From positions 226,848 to 290,847 of the forward strand of contig VWZW01004144.1 of NCBI GenBank assembly GCA_013397115.1: a DNA stretch of 64,000 nucleotides. Reading direction: 5' to 3'. Numbering within the stretch: position 1 is the stretch's first letter; the number at the start of each line of letters is the position of its first letter. Positions 1 through 9,100 of the stretch are shown here, piece by piece. The stretch comes from Edolisoma coerulescens. Its lineage: Eukaryota; Chordata; Aves; Passeriformes; Campephagidae. The translations under genes and the position numbers were made by a program. The notes under the pieces are model-generated. The model was not told the DNA's origin. It was given only the letters and a program-made list of their open reading frames with translations, and did no database searches.

Positions 1-1045
1 CCCAGCCCCCCCCCCCCCTGGGACCCCCCATTTCCCCAGGGTGCCCTGTCCCACCCACAGCCCCCTGTCCTGACCCAGATCTCTGACCGCCGCCATCTGC
101 GGCAGTGGCCGCCTCCTCCCGCGGCAGAATTATGACGCTGGGCTAATGCGGCGGGAGCAAGCTGTCACCTCCCTGCCCGGCCCTTGGGTGCCTCCACACC
201 TCTCACCCAGGGGTGAAACACCCCCAGTGCCCGATCCAGGGGTGCCAGGAACACCTGCGTGCCAGCGTGCCAGCCCAGCCAGGGGGACAGGGCGGCCAGT
301 GCCAGGGACAGTGGGGAGCGGCCAGCGTGGCGATGCAGCTGAGTCGGCTAATTTGCCCGTCCCCTCCTCGCCGTCGGGTAAAAGCCAGCTCCGGAGCAGG
401 GATTTGGGAGGGGGATTAGCTGGGCCAACCATCTGCTGCCAGCCAATCATCAGCACCCCCCGGAAAGCCAATAATTACAAAAATATGGTTTCCCACCCCG
501 TTTCTCCATTACACCCAGCTGGGTGCTGTCCCCATGATGGGCTCCCCGTGGAGCAGCACCCTGTCCTCTTCCCGGGGATGAGGGCTCCATGAGCACCCAA
601 CTGGGCACTCATGGGAGCCCAACCCAGCCTGTTTTGGGTGCGACACGAGCAGGCCTGACGCCACGGCCGAGGGGCTGTGGGTGGTGGGTGGGGGTGAAGG
701 AGCAAATGTTAAAGCCCGAGGCAGGGTCGTGACTCGGCTTGGTGACAGATGCTGGGGCAGATGCCATGGGATTACCCAGCCTAAAACCTTGGGATCTGTC
801 CCCCTTCCCCCCAGCAGGCAGAGAGTGTTTAATTACTAATTTACTAATTACCCAAAGATGCTGGCAATGGGCTTGAGACCTGCGGTCAGGAGCAGCCCCA
901 AGGCTCCAGCCACCCTAATCCCACTGGCTGAGGGGAGCTGGTGGATGCACCCTGGCCAGGGACAGCTTGGCTGGGGACACTGAGTGACCCAGGGAAGCAC
1001 CACTGTCCTGGCAGTCCCGCTCCTGTTGGTGACGGCATGGAGTGG
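1..1045. other. Non-coding 5' flank with A/T-rich homeobox-like site clusters
   Basis: I see no exon I can support here. The open frames are the GC-rich kind that arise by chance. Two small clusters stand out from the C/G-rich background. One lies at about 450-487 and carries CCAAT/CCAATA and TAATTA cores. The other lies at about 828-852 and carries three TAAT-type cores close together, including TTTAATTA and CTAATTAC. Such clusters are compatible with homeodomain binding, but that is inference from motif shape only. Confidence 0.3.
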
Positions 1046-1049
1046 TGGG

Positions 1050-1640
1050 GAATGGGACAGGACAGTGAGGACAAGGAGGAGACAATGGGGACAAAGAGAA
1101 CGTGATGGGAATCAGATGATATTGGGGACCAAGGGGAGACAGGGGGGACCAAGAGGCAATGATGGAGACCAAGAGGAGCTGATAGTGGGGGAGGGGAGAT
1201 GATGGGGACCAAGAGGTGACAACAAGGATCAGGAGGGGGTGATGGGAACAAGGAGGAGGTGATGAGGACTGGGAGGCAATAATGAGGATCAGGAGGGGAC
1301 AGTGGGAACCTGGATGTTTTGATGGTGACCCGGAGACAATGACAAATGTGGAGAGCAGGAGGTGACAGCAGTGACCGGGAAGGGATGATGGAGACCAGGA
1401 CATGACAACAGGGACCATGTGAGGATGATGGGGACCAGGAAGGTGTGATGGAGATCATGAGTGGGCAGTGGGATGCAATAGGGGTGGATGGAGATCATGA
1501 GGGGATAGTAAGGACTGACATGGGATGATGGGGACTGCGCAGGGAGGATGGGAATGAGAAGGGTGTGATGGATACATGTGGACAAGACAACAGAGACCAG
1601 GAGAGGATGGTGGAGACCAGAAAGGGACAAGACCAACAAG
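1050..1640. repeat. Purine-rich minisatellite, about 20-21 bp unit
   Basis: The + strand is a diverged tandem repeat of purine-rich units close to GATGGGGACCAAGAGGTGAC, with variants such as GATGGGAACAAGGAGGAGGT and AATGAGGATCAGGAGGGGAC. Roughly 25-28 units can be followed before the pattern decays near 1640. The strong purine/pyrimidine strand asymmetry leaves long open frames on both strands. The proline/serine-rich minus-strand frames across 886-1640 are therefore repeat translations, not genes. Confidence 0.8.
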
Positions 1641-1737
1641 AAGATGACATGAAGTTCTGCGAGGGTGGCTGTGGGACTGGAGGCGGCTGGGAAGAGTTAA
1701 TGTGGCCGCCTGCACTGAGCCGGGTCCAGGCCAGGCT

Positions 1738-1810
1738 CGGGTTTCACCTGTAATTAGCTCTTGTTTATTGGAGGCTCCTTGATAAATGATTCTTTGGAGG
1801 TTGCCCGATG
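1738..1810. promoter_or_regulatory. Possible regulatory element: E-box, homeobox and forkhead-like motifs
   Basis: Immediately after the minisatellite lies a short block with balanced base composition. It contains CACCTG (E-box), TGTAATTAGC (homeobox-like), TTGTTTATTGG (forkhead-like plus an inverted CCAAT) and GATAAATGATT, all within about 60 bp. The density of distinct transcription-factor motifs in a stretch unlike its repetitive surroundings resembles a conserved non-coding element. No target can be assigned; the nearest promoters are those of the PLAAT-like gene and AP3B2. Confidence 0.25.
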
Positions 1811-2503
1811 ACAGAGGGTGACAGTCACCCACCTGAGCCCTGCTAAAGCCTTCGCTGACCCCCAGCACCAGGATTAAAGTTTAATGTGACTCCGGAGCTG
1901 ACCCCGGGCATGCACCACTCTGGGGCCACAGGGCTGGGGACAGGCTGGTGGCCATCTCTAGGACACGGGGCTGGGTACAGGCTGACGGCCTCCCAGGACC
2001 AGAGGGTTTTGGCACCAAGAGATGATTTGTCATCAGCCTGGTGGTCACTGGTTACCAGGGCATTGTGGCCACGGGGCTGTTTCATGCCTCCTTTGGGGTC
2101 ACCCAAGAGGTTTGTGGATGAAACGTCACACCAGGTTGGGTTTGTCCCCCTGGGGCTGGCCCTACAGGATGGGCACAGTGCCACGGTGCAGCCGGTCTGG
2201 GCACATTCCCAGGCACCGGTGGAGCCATGTGCAGGTGCCAAAAGCCACCGCGGTGCTCGCCGGGGCAGGCTGAGGTCCTGCCCCACAGCCACTTTCGGAG
2301 CAGCAGCGGCTTGGGAAACACGGTGGAGTGAGGGGACCTTGGAGGTGACCCCAAGGTGAGGCAGCAGGGCACAGAACAAGCACTGAAGCCGCAGCCTGGG
2401 TTTCAGCAGGGTGACATGTCACCACAACTGTGGGGACAGAGAAGTCCCCAAGGTATGGGGTACCTGTCCCCAGCTCTCGGGACATCGTGTTTTCTCCTTG
2501 CAG

Positions 2504-3000
2504 ATGAATCTCCTTGCCCAGGTAAAGGGGGAGCCGGCAGGGAGGACACCTGCATCCAGGTGATACCACCCCTCTGCCATAGCACCCAGTGTCCCTGGAC
2601 CCCACAGCTGGGACCTGCCTGGCGCTGGGTCTGGGGGGGGGGGGGGGGGCGGGGGTGGGTGGGGNTGCTGGGCTGGGCTGGGCTGGACTGGGTGCTGGCA
2701 GAGATGGGTGCTGGCAGGGGACGGGTGTCAGCAGGGGACAGGTCCCTGTCTTGCCCTGCCCCCTCTCCCCACAGGTGAGCTCCCTCCTTCAGACCCTGCA
2801 AGCCCCGGACTGGCTTTTCCTCCAGCCCTGGCACTGGCTGGGCTCCTGGGTGAGGCAGGTTTGGGGGTGCTGGCATGGGAACCCCAGCCAGGTGCTTGGG
2901 CAGGGGGTGGCAGCAGCCCAGGCCGGGGCTGAGCCATGACTCTGGTGCCACTGGGGCCAACGCAAGGTGTTTGTCCCTCCAGGTGAGCAGCTCCAGGCAG
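2504..3000 (+). other. Candidate upstream exons of the PLAAT-like gene, all phase 0
   Basis: Three short segments have good flanking splice consensus and all read in phase 0. 2504-2521 (18 nt) starts with ATG, encodes MNLLAQ, follows a T-rich acceptor and precedes GTAAAG. 2775-2849 (75 nt) follows CCCCACAG, precedes GTGAGG and encodes a Trp/Leu-rich stretch. 2983-3000 (18 nt) follows TGTCCCTCCAG, precedes GTAAGT and encodes VSSSRQ. They would join in frame to an exon beginning near 3270, giving a longer N-terminus ahead of Met 3339. This is inference. They could equally be untranslated exons or chance, because consensus-like CAG|GTGAG strings are frequent in this GC-rich sequence. Confidence 0.25.
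2633..2664 (+). repeat. 17-base G homopolymer followed by G-rich tract and an N
   Basis: A run of 17 G is followed by GGGGG, GGG and GGGG blocks separated by single bases, ending at an undetermined base at 2665. The tract has G-quadruplex potential on the + strand. A short GGGCT/GGACT repeat follows at once. The N here probably marks a sequencing or assembly failure caused by the run, so the local length should not be trusted. Confidence 0.8.
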
Positions 3001-3338
3001 GTAAGTGCTGGCATTGCCCCTCTGCCCTGCACTGCCCGTCTCACCCCTGGCACAACTGGGCCGAACCCTGCACACCCTGCCTTCTCCTCGGCATCCATGG
3101 GTGCTTTAGCACCTAGAGGAGGCAGCCCCTTCCCAGAGGGTTTCCATCCATGGAGACCTGAGACCCAAGCTGTGCTTAAGCCACCAAGGACGTGGGATGA
3201 GCCAGCAGGTCGGTGATGCAGCCGGTGGCCGAGGGCACCGGTGGCCCTGAAACACGGCTGGGTCCCCAGGCGGTGTCTGGGGCAGTGACCACGGCAGGGT
3301 TCTTCCTCTGCGAGGGGCTGCTGGGACAACACTTCAAC

Positions 3339-3891
3339 ATGGTCCCCAACGGGGTGGCCGAGCCCCAGCCCGGGGACCTCTTCCTCTTCCCGCTGGCCTC
3401 TGGGGGCCCTGGCTGGTGGGGCGCCCACGCTGGCGTCTACTGCGGTGAAGGGGAGATCATCCACCTGGAAGGTGAGCCCCAGGAGGTGTCATGGCATGGG
3501 GACATCCCCATGGAAGGGACATGGGGTACTGAGTCCACTTTGCCCCGCAGGCAGCTCAGGGACATCACCCTCAGGCATCGTGGCTAAGCACAGCAAGAGC
3601 CACCTCCTGCGGACACGGGGCCCGGCCAAGGTGCTCCGGAGGAGGGGAGGGCTGGACGTGGCCGCCCTGCAGCGACGGATCCGGGCGGCCATGGACCAGC
3701 CGGTGGAGTACGACACCGTCACCTGCAACTGCATCCACTTCGCCCTCGCCCTCCTGGGGCTGGGCCACCTTGCCGGTGCCATGGTGGGTGCCACCACCAG
3801 ATCAGGTGCCACCACCCTGGGACACCTTGGCACCTGCTCCAGCCAAGTGTCACCAAACCTTTTTTCCCAGGTGTCCCCAGCGCTGCAGTGA
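3339..3891 (+). CDS. PLAAT/HRASLS-like LRAT-domain phospholipase/acyltransferase
   Basis: Exons are 3339-3471, 3551-3783 and 3871-3891 (387 nt, 128 aa). The protein opens MVPNGVAEPQPGDLFLF, matching the short N-terminus and 'EPxPGDL' opening of PLAAT enzymes, which is why I chose this ATG. The catalytic elements of the LRAT/NlpC-P60 fold are present. The first His lies in GAHAGVYCG, a second in IIHLEG, and the Cys region is TCNCIHFALALLGLG, corresponding to the family's NCEHF motif. Family members use this Cys/His centre for phospholipase A1/2 and N- or O-acyltransferase reactions on membrane phospholipids. The usual C-terminal membrane anchor is absent in either splice form, so a soluble protein is likely. 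The last intron (3784-3870, 87 nt) is in frame; retaining it gives 157 aa. Exon 1 may extend upstream to 3270. The family assignment is fairly sure; the exact paralogue is not. Confidence 0.72.
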
Positions 3892-3987
3892 TGGAGGTGA
3901 CAGTGCTCCTGAGGAACATGTGGGGCTGGAGCACCCTTCCCAGGGGACTGGAACTGCACCAGTGATTTGTCAATCCTCCTGTGTGGC

Positions 3988-3993
3988 AATAAA
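3988..3993 (+). terminator. Poly(A) signal of the PLAAT-like gene
   Basis: A canonical AATAAA lies 97 bp after the stop codon, followed within 30 bp by a GT/T-rich stretch (GTTTGATTTGTTGTTTTC) typical of a downstream cleavage element. It supports the view that the gene ends at 3891 and is expressed. Confidence 0.7.
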
Positions 3994-4204
3994 CAGTTGC
4001 ATGGAAACCCTGTGGCGGCCCTGTTTGATTTGTTGTTTTCTCCCTTTTCCCAGAGGCTGCTGTCAAGTGATGTCCCACTTTACACACCTTGAAGGAAGAG
4101 GCTGCTCTTTGCTCCCCATGGCCTCCTGAGACAAACATCTGCCTCTTTCATTGCTGGCATTTGATTTTGAGCATAAAAATGAATATTCTGTGGGCTGCTG
4201 GGTT

Positions 4205-4620
4205 GAAAATGGGCCAAAAGGCTGGATCAGGTCTGGCTGGAGGCTAGTGGTGTACCCCAGGGGTCAACTCTGTATCCAGTCCTGGTCAACATCTTCATTA
4301 CTGGTCCAGTTGATGGGGTAGAGCGTATCTGCAGTGAGGGAGAGTGAGTCACCAACCCATGGTGATCCTGGCACCCCTGGAGTGCTGGGTCCTGTGCTGG
4401 GCTCTCCAGTATGAGAGAGACAGGGACATACTGGAGAGACACCACAAAGGGCCACCAAGGGTCTGGAGCATTTCCCATAGGAAGGGAAGCTGAAAGAGCT
4501 GGGGCAGTTCAGCAAGGAGAAGGGAATGTCCAGTGGGATTTTATCAGTGTTTATGGGGGGGAAAGAAGGTGGAGTCTGGCTCTTCTCCCTGTCTCCTGAG
4601 GGTTGGGGTCTCCGGGAGAG
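4205..4620 (+). mobile_element. CR1 LINE fragment, sense orientation, internally deleted
   Basis: The segment contains phrases characteristic of the chicken repeat 1 (CR1) reverse-transcriptase region and 3' part. Near 4250 there is 'CCCCAGGGGTCAACTCTG', then 'GTCCAGTCCTGGTCAACATC'-like sequence. At about 4425-4520 come 'GACATACTGGAGAGA', 'GGGCCACCAAGG', 'CTGGAGCATTTCCC' and 'AGCAAGGAGAAG'. Sequence normally lying between these blocks is missing, so the copy is deleted and diverged. Flanking target-site duplications are not evident. CR1 is the dominant LINE of bird genomes and supports the avian assignment. No intact coding frame remains. Confidence 0.75.
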
Positions 4621-4909
4621 CAGCAGGATCCCCAGGGAAGGTCTGAGACCCAAGCAGGGCTGGGGTCCCTGGGAGGGCTGGAGTGGGTGCGTCCCCTTTC
4701 TCTGTGTTGGAGATTAATTGCTGTCCATTAATTTGATGTTTTATTCAATTCTGCTACTTGAACCACGGCCTTTTTCCCTCGCTGCCTCACTCCTGTGGGA
4801 TGGGGTGACTGCTGCCCCATCTGCACCAGCTCCGGGGTTGGTCAGCTGCCTGGAGAAATAATAGCGGGAACATCTGCCAACAGTATAAAGTACCTGGGAA
4901 AAATCAAAG

Positions 4910-5825
4910 AAATGCAAACACAATCTCAACTATAATAATATCAATAATGATATCTGTAATAGATACAATTTATAGTAATATATTATATAAAAATACGTAT
5001 GAAACACCATAATATGCATAGTCATATCTATTGTAATACCTAATATATATATTTCTATTTAATAACATCTGTAGTATAGTTAATATATGATAATATATCT
5101 AGTATATAATAACACCTATCATGTTATTGATAATAATATATAATAAAAACTACAATATCTACAACAATATCTATAAGAATAGCATAAATTAATAGAATAC
5201 CTAATATATTAGATATAATAATTCAGATATCATATAGTGCATATATTATCATGTGGAATATAGATAACAAAATATTGAATTTTATAATACAGTAGATAAT
5301 ACATAATACACAATATGTAATATACACTATGTTATATACTATATACTTGAATTAATCTAATCTGCAATATAATATAACATAGTATAACATATAGCATATA
5401 GAACATATTGCATATATTGTACATAAACTGTAGAACATAGAATGGTTTATGGGTTATCTATAATACAGTATGATTGAATACGGCAAATATATAGTATTGC
5501 ATAATTAATGCAATCTGTAATATATTATAATGTAATGTAATAAATAACATGCAATATATGGTATATAGTATGCAGCATGTAATAGAATATATAAATTATA
5601 TATGATATATAACATATAAGTAAATGTATATTATGTATACTGCCCACAGTATTACATATAAAATAATAACATATAAAATAATAATATAATGTAATATAGT
5701 ATGATATAATAATGCATATTATAACATCCGAACATAAAGCATTATTTACTATAATGTAATCTATTTTAAATGTCTAATTATAATCATAAACAGTAATGCC
5801 TATTACTATAATTATAGATTTTCAT
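4910..5825. repeat. About 900-bp A/T-only low-complexity block
   Basis: Nearly every base is A or T, in irregular repeats of motifs such as AATATATAAT, TATAATAT and ATAACATAT, with only scattered G or C. It begins and ends abruptly against sequence of ordinary or high GC, and stops about 125 bp before the CpG-rich AP3B2 promoter. It holds no open frame of note. TA-rich DNA like this unwinds easily and can form cruciforms. It may be a decayed microsatellite or a matrix-attachment-like region; the sequence alone does not distinguish these. Confidence 0.85.
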
Positions 5826-5944
5826 GATTCTGGACTGGTGCGATGTGTGCGGCCGTGAGCTCAGTGACGGTCACTGTATCACAGCCATGTCCCCAGCACT
5901 GCTGCTCTTAGAATCAGCCGTGTCCCGCTCCCAAACCTGGGCAG

Positions 5945-6138
5945 GTGCGGGGGCCGCGGGGCAGGGAGCCCTCTGGGGGTGCAGAGCTCCCCCTGCGCTC
6001 CGGTTCCCGCTGTCGGCGGGGTCGATCCAGCCGGGCGCGGCGCCCGGGCGGGGGGCGGGGCCGGGCCCGCCCCCGCCCGCGCTGACATCAGTTCCCGCGT
6101 CCCCCCCGCATCCCGCATCCCGCATCCCTCCCGCCGCC
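5945..6138 (+). promoter_or_regulatory. AP3B2: CpG-rich promoter and 5' UTR of AP3B2
   Basis: Base composition jumps from nearly pure A/T to about three-quarters G+C, with many CpG and GGGCGG/CCGCCC boxes (for example GGGGGCGGGGCCGGG near 6050). There is no TATA box. TGACATCA lies at about 6083, resembling a half-diverged CRE. Three tandem GCATCCC units just precede the initiator ATG, which sits in a good context (CCGCCGCCATGG). This is a typical dispersed CpG-island promoter. Confidence 0.7.
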
Positions 6139-9100
6139 ATGGCCGCCAGCCCGGCCTACGGCGAGGAGAAGGGCGGCTCCTCCAGCCTGGGCGAGCCCGA
6201 GTACGGCCACGACCCCGCCAGCGGCGGCATCTTCTCCTCCGACTACAAGAGGTGGGGACAACGCGGGCACAGGGGACAAGGACGAGCCTGCCCGTGGGGC
6301 CGCCGCTGCAGGCCTTCGCCGCCGTCCTCGGCGGGGACGTGGTACCCGAGCCGGGGCTGGAGCGGCCGCCGGCGTGGGGACGGGGACGGGGATGTGGCTG
6401 AGGATGGTGATGGGGATGTGGATAGGGATAAGGATGAGGATGGGGACAGGGATGGGGACAGGGGATGCGGTCACATCGCCGCCACCGTCATTGCAGGTCG
6501 CAAAGGCCGGAGAGGGTTTTGTGGGAATACCGCGGGATTTTGGAGATGGTGTGGTTCGGGAAGATGTACGGGGACCCTCCTTGAACCTCCCACCCTCGGG
6601 CTGGGGCATCCCGGGCACGGTGTTCCTCCCACGGGATCGGCTGGCTCCTGTGGCTCTCCTGAGCTGACACCCCCCCCACCGCATCGAGGTTCCCAGCGCG
6701 GGGGGGGATGTTGAGGAATGTCACCCCTGCGTGGGAGAGGCTGCTGCTGGGGCGGGGGGGAAGAGGAACGGGGGGGGGGATGTGCTCCTGGAGCTGCAGG
6801 AATGTCTCTTTGCCCTCCCTACCGTGTCAGTGTCCCCCACTTGGCAGTGTCCCCCCCTCCCTGATGCCCCAGCAGGAAATCACTGTCTGACAGCGTCACT
6901 CTCTCTCCCCCTGGCCGTGTCCCCCCGTCCAGCAGTGTCCCCCCCATCCCTGCCCCTGCAGTAGTATCCCCCGGTGTGACAGTGTCCCTCCAGTCCTGAT
7001 TCCCTAGCAGTGTCCCCCACTTTGAATGTGTACCCCATCCTGACCTCTTGGCAGTGTCCCCAGTCTGGGAGTGTCCCCTCTCCCTCTACTCCTCCTTCAT
7101 GCTAAAGAGTGTCCCCCATTCTGGATGTGTCCCTGATTTGTGACGTGCTGGCAGTGTCCCCATCTCACTGATACCCTGGCAATGTTCCGCAGTATGAGNG
7201 TATGAGTGTCTGCCCAGTCCTGAGCCCCTGGCACTGTCACCCACTCTGGATGTGCCCTCCATCCATGACCTGCTAGCAGTATCCCCACCCCATCTCATAG
7301 TGTCCCCCCCTTTCCTGACCCCTGGGCAGTGTCCCTTGCCCCTGTCTGGCAGTGTCACATCCCCACCCCTGGCTGTGTCTGTCCCCCAGTATGACAGTTT
7401 CCCCCAACCCTGATCCACTGGCAGTGTCCTCCAGTTTGGCAGTGCCCTCTATCCATGACCCACTGGCAGTGTCCTGATCTCAGAGTGTGTGTCCCTCCCA
7501 CGAGCCCCTGGGAGTGTCCCCCAGTTTGTCCAAGTCTCCCCCTCTCTGACCCCTCCTTGGCAATGTCTTCCGGCCTGGAAGTGCTCCCCTGCTCCCCATG
7601 TCTGCCAGTGTCCCCTGACCCCCACTGGCAGTGTCCCCCACACCCACAGTGTCCCTAAAATCTGCGTGCTGCCCTTCGCCAGAGCCACACCAGGTCTGTC
7701 ACCACTCCTGTGAGCCACCCATGGCACAAGGGGCAAGACAAATGCACCAAGTGTGACCCCACCACCCAGGTGGGACACCCACAGGTGCCCCAGCATGCCA
7801 CCCTACCACCTAGGTGGGTGTCCCACCACGATGTGCATTCCCTGCTCAGGACTGAGCCACTCAGCACTGGGGAAGGAGCTCCCTGCAGCGTCCCCAAGTC
7901 CCAACTGCAGGTCAGATGTCACTTCAGTTGTGACATCCCAAGTTGGCCTCATCCACTGGGAAGGGCGTCCTGATCGAGGCTGCAACCCAACCCCAGCCAC
8001 GGCATCAGGTTTCAGCCGGCTGTGCTGGGCAGAGGAGCCGGGCCACAGCCCTGTCACCATCCCCAGGGCCACTACCCCCAGTCAAAGCCATGATGTCCTT
8101 GCTGCCAGTGCAGAAGCTGCTGCAGCAGCTACCGGTGGGGCCGGCTGGCTGGCCAAAAACACCAGAGGGTGGTGATGTGGCCGAGGAGGTGACAAGCCGG
8201 GTGCTGGCCACCGAGGCTGGGCAACCCACCTGCTACAGCGCCCTGCGAGCTGATGAGCTGCGGCCACTCGCCAGCACCGAGCCCGCAGTGGACACTGGCA
8301 CCGGGCCACCGCCACGGTAAGACTCCCCCAAGGAGCCCCCCCCCAGACCCTCTGGTGATGGTGGCTCTGGCCAAGCATCAGCCATGGGTGTCACCCTCAG
8401 CTGCTGCAGGTAGATGCAGCCTTGCAGATGCCCCCAGTTTGGGGGGGACCAGTGTCCCTTAGAAAAGAGGACAGTGGTGACAACTTTACAAAAGGCTGGT
8501 GGCATTTTCCCAGTCCCAGGAGGGCACCGGGAAAGGGCTTTGCATCAGGGCATGCTGGCACATCCATGCCACTATGTCCATGAGGGGACAAGGGACAGCC
8601 AGCCAAGCCAGGATGGAGTTGGTGGTGGGCACCTGTGATTTAGGGACAATGTAGGGTGACAACCACAGCCAGGATGGGACGGGGTTCTTGTCCCAGTGCC
8701 TGGGATGAGGATGGTGCTGGATGCCAGCACCACGCCAGTCCCTCCGGTTCCTCTTTCACCTGGCTGTAACCCAACTCCTGTCCCCATAAATATTTCATGA
8801 TGAAGGGTTGGATTGCTGGCCTGATGGCAGGCTGGGAGCAGAAAAAAAAGACTAAAACCAGGTAAAAATGTGAAAATGGGAATTTTTTTCCCCCTGGTGT
8901 GGTTCAGGCATGATGACCTCAAGGAGATGCTCGACAGCAACAAGGATTCGCTCAAGCTGGAGGCCATGAAGAGGATTGTGGCGGTGGGTGTTGTTGTCAC
9001 TGCTGGGGACCGCTGCTGGTACCGAGCTGTGTCATGTTGTACTGGCCCCTGCCATGCCAGCTGCCCAGGGTCACACCACTTCTTTTCCCCCTAGATGATT

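Noticed and set aside
886..1639. Several minus-strand open frames rich in Pro, Ser, His and Leu
   Set aside because: They are translations of the ~21-bp minisatellite; the repeat period being a multiple of three keeps the frame open.
2403..3464. Long minus-strand open frame (353 codons)
   Set aside because: It crosses the G17 tract and an N, is Pro/Gly/Ala-rich low complexity, and lies opposite the well-supported PLAAT-like exons. It is a GC-bias shadow.
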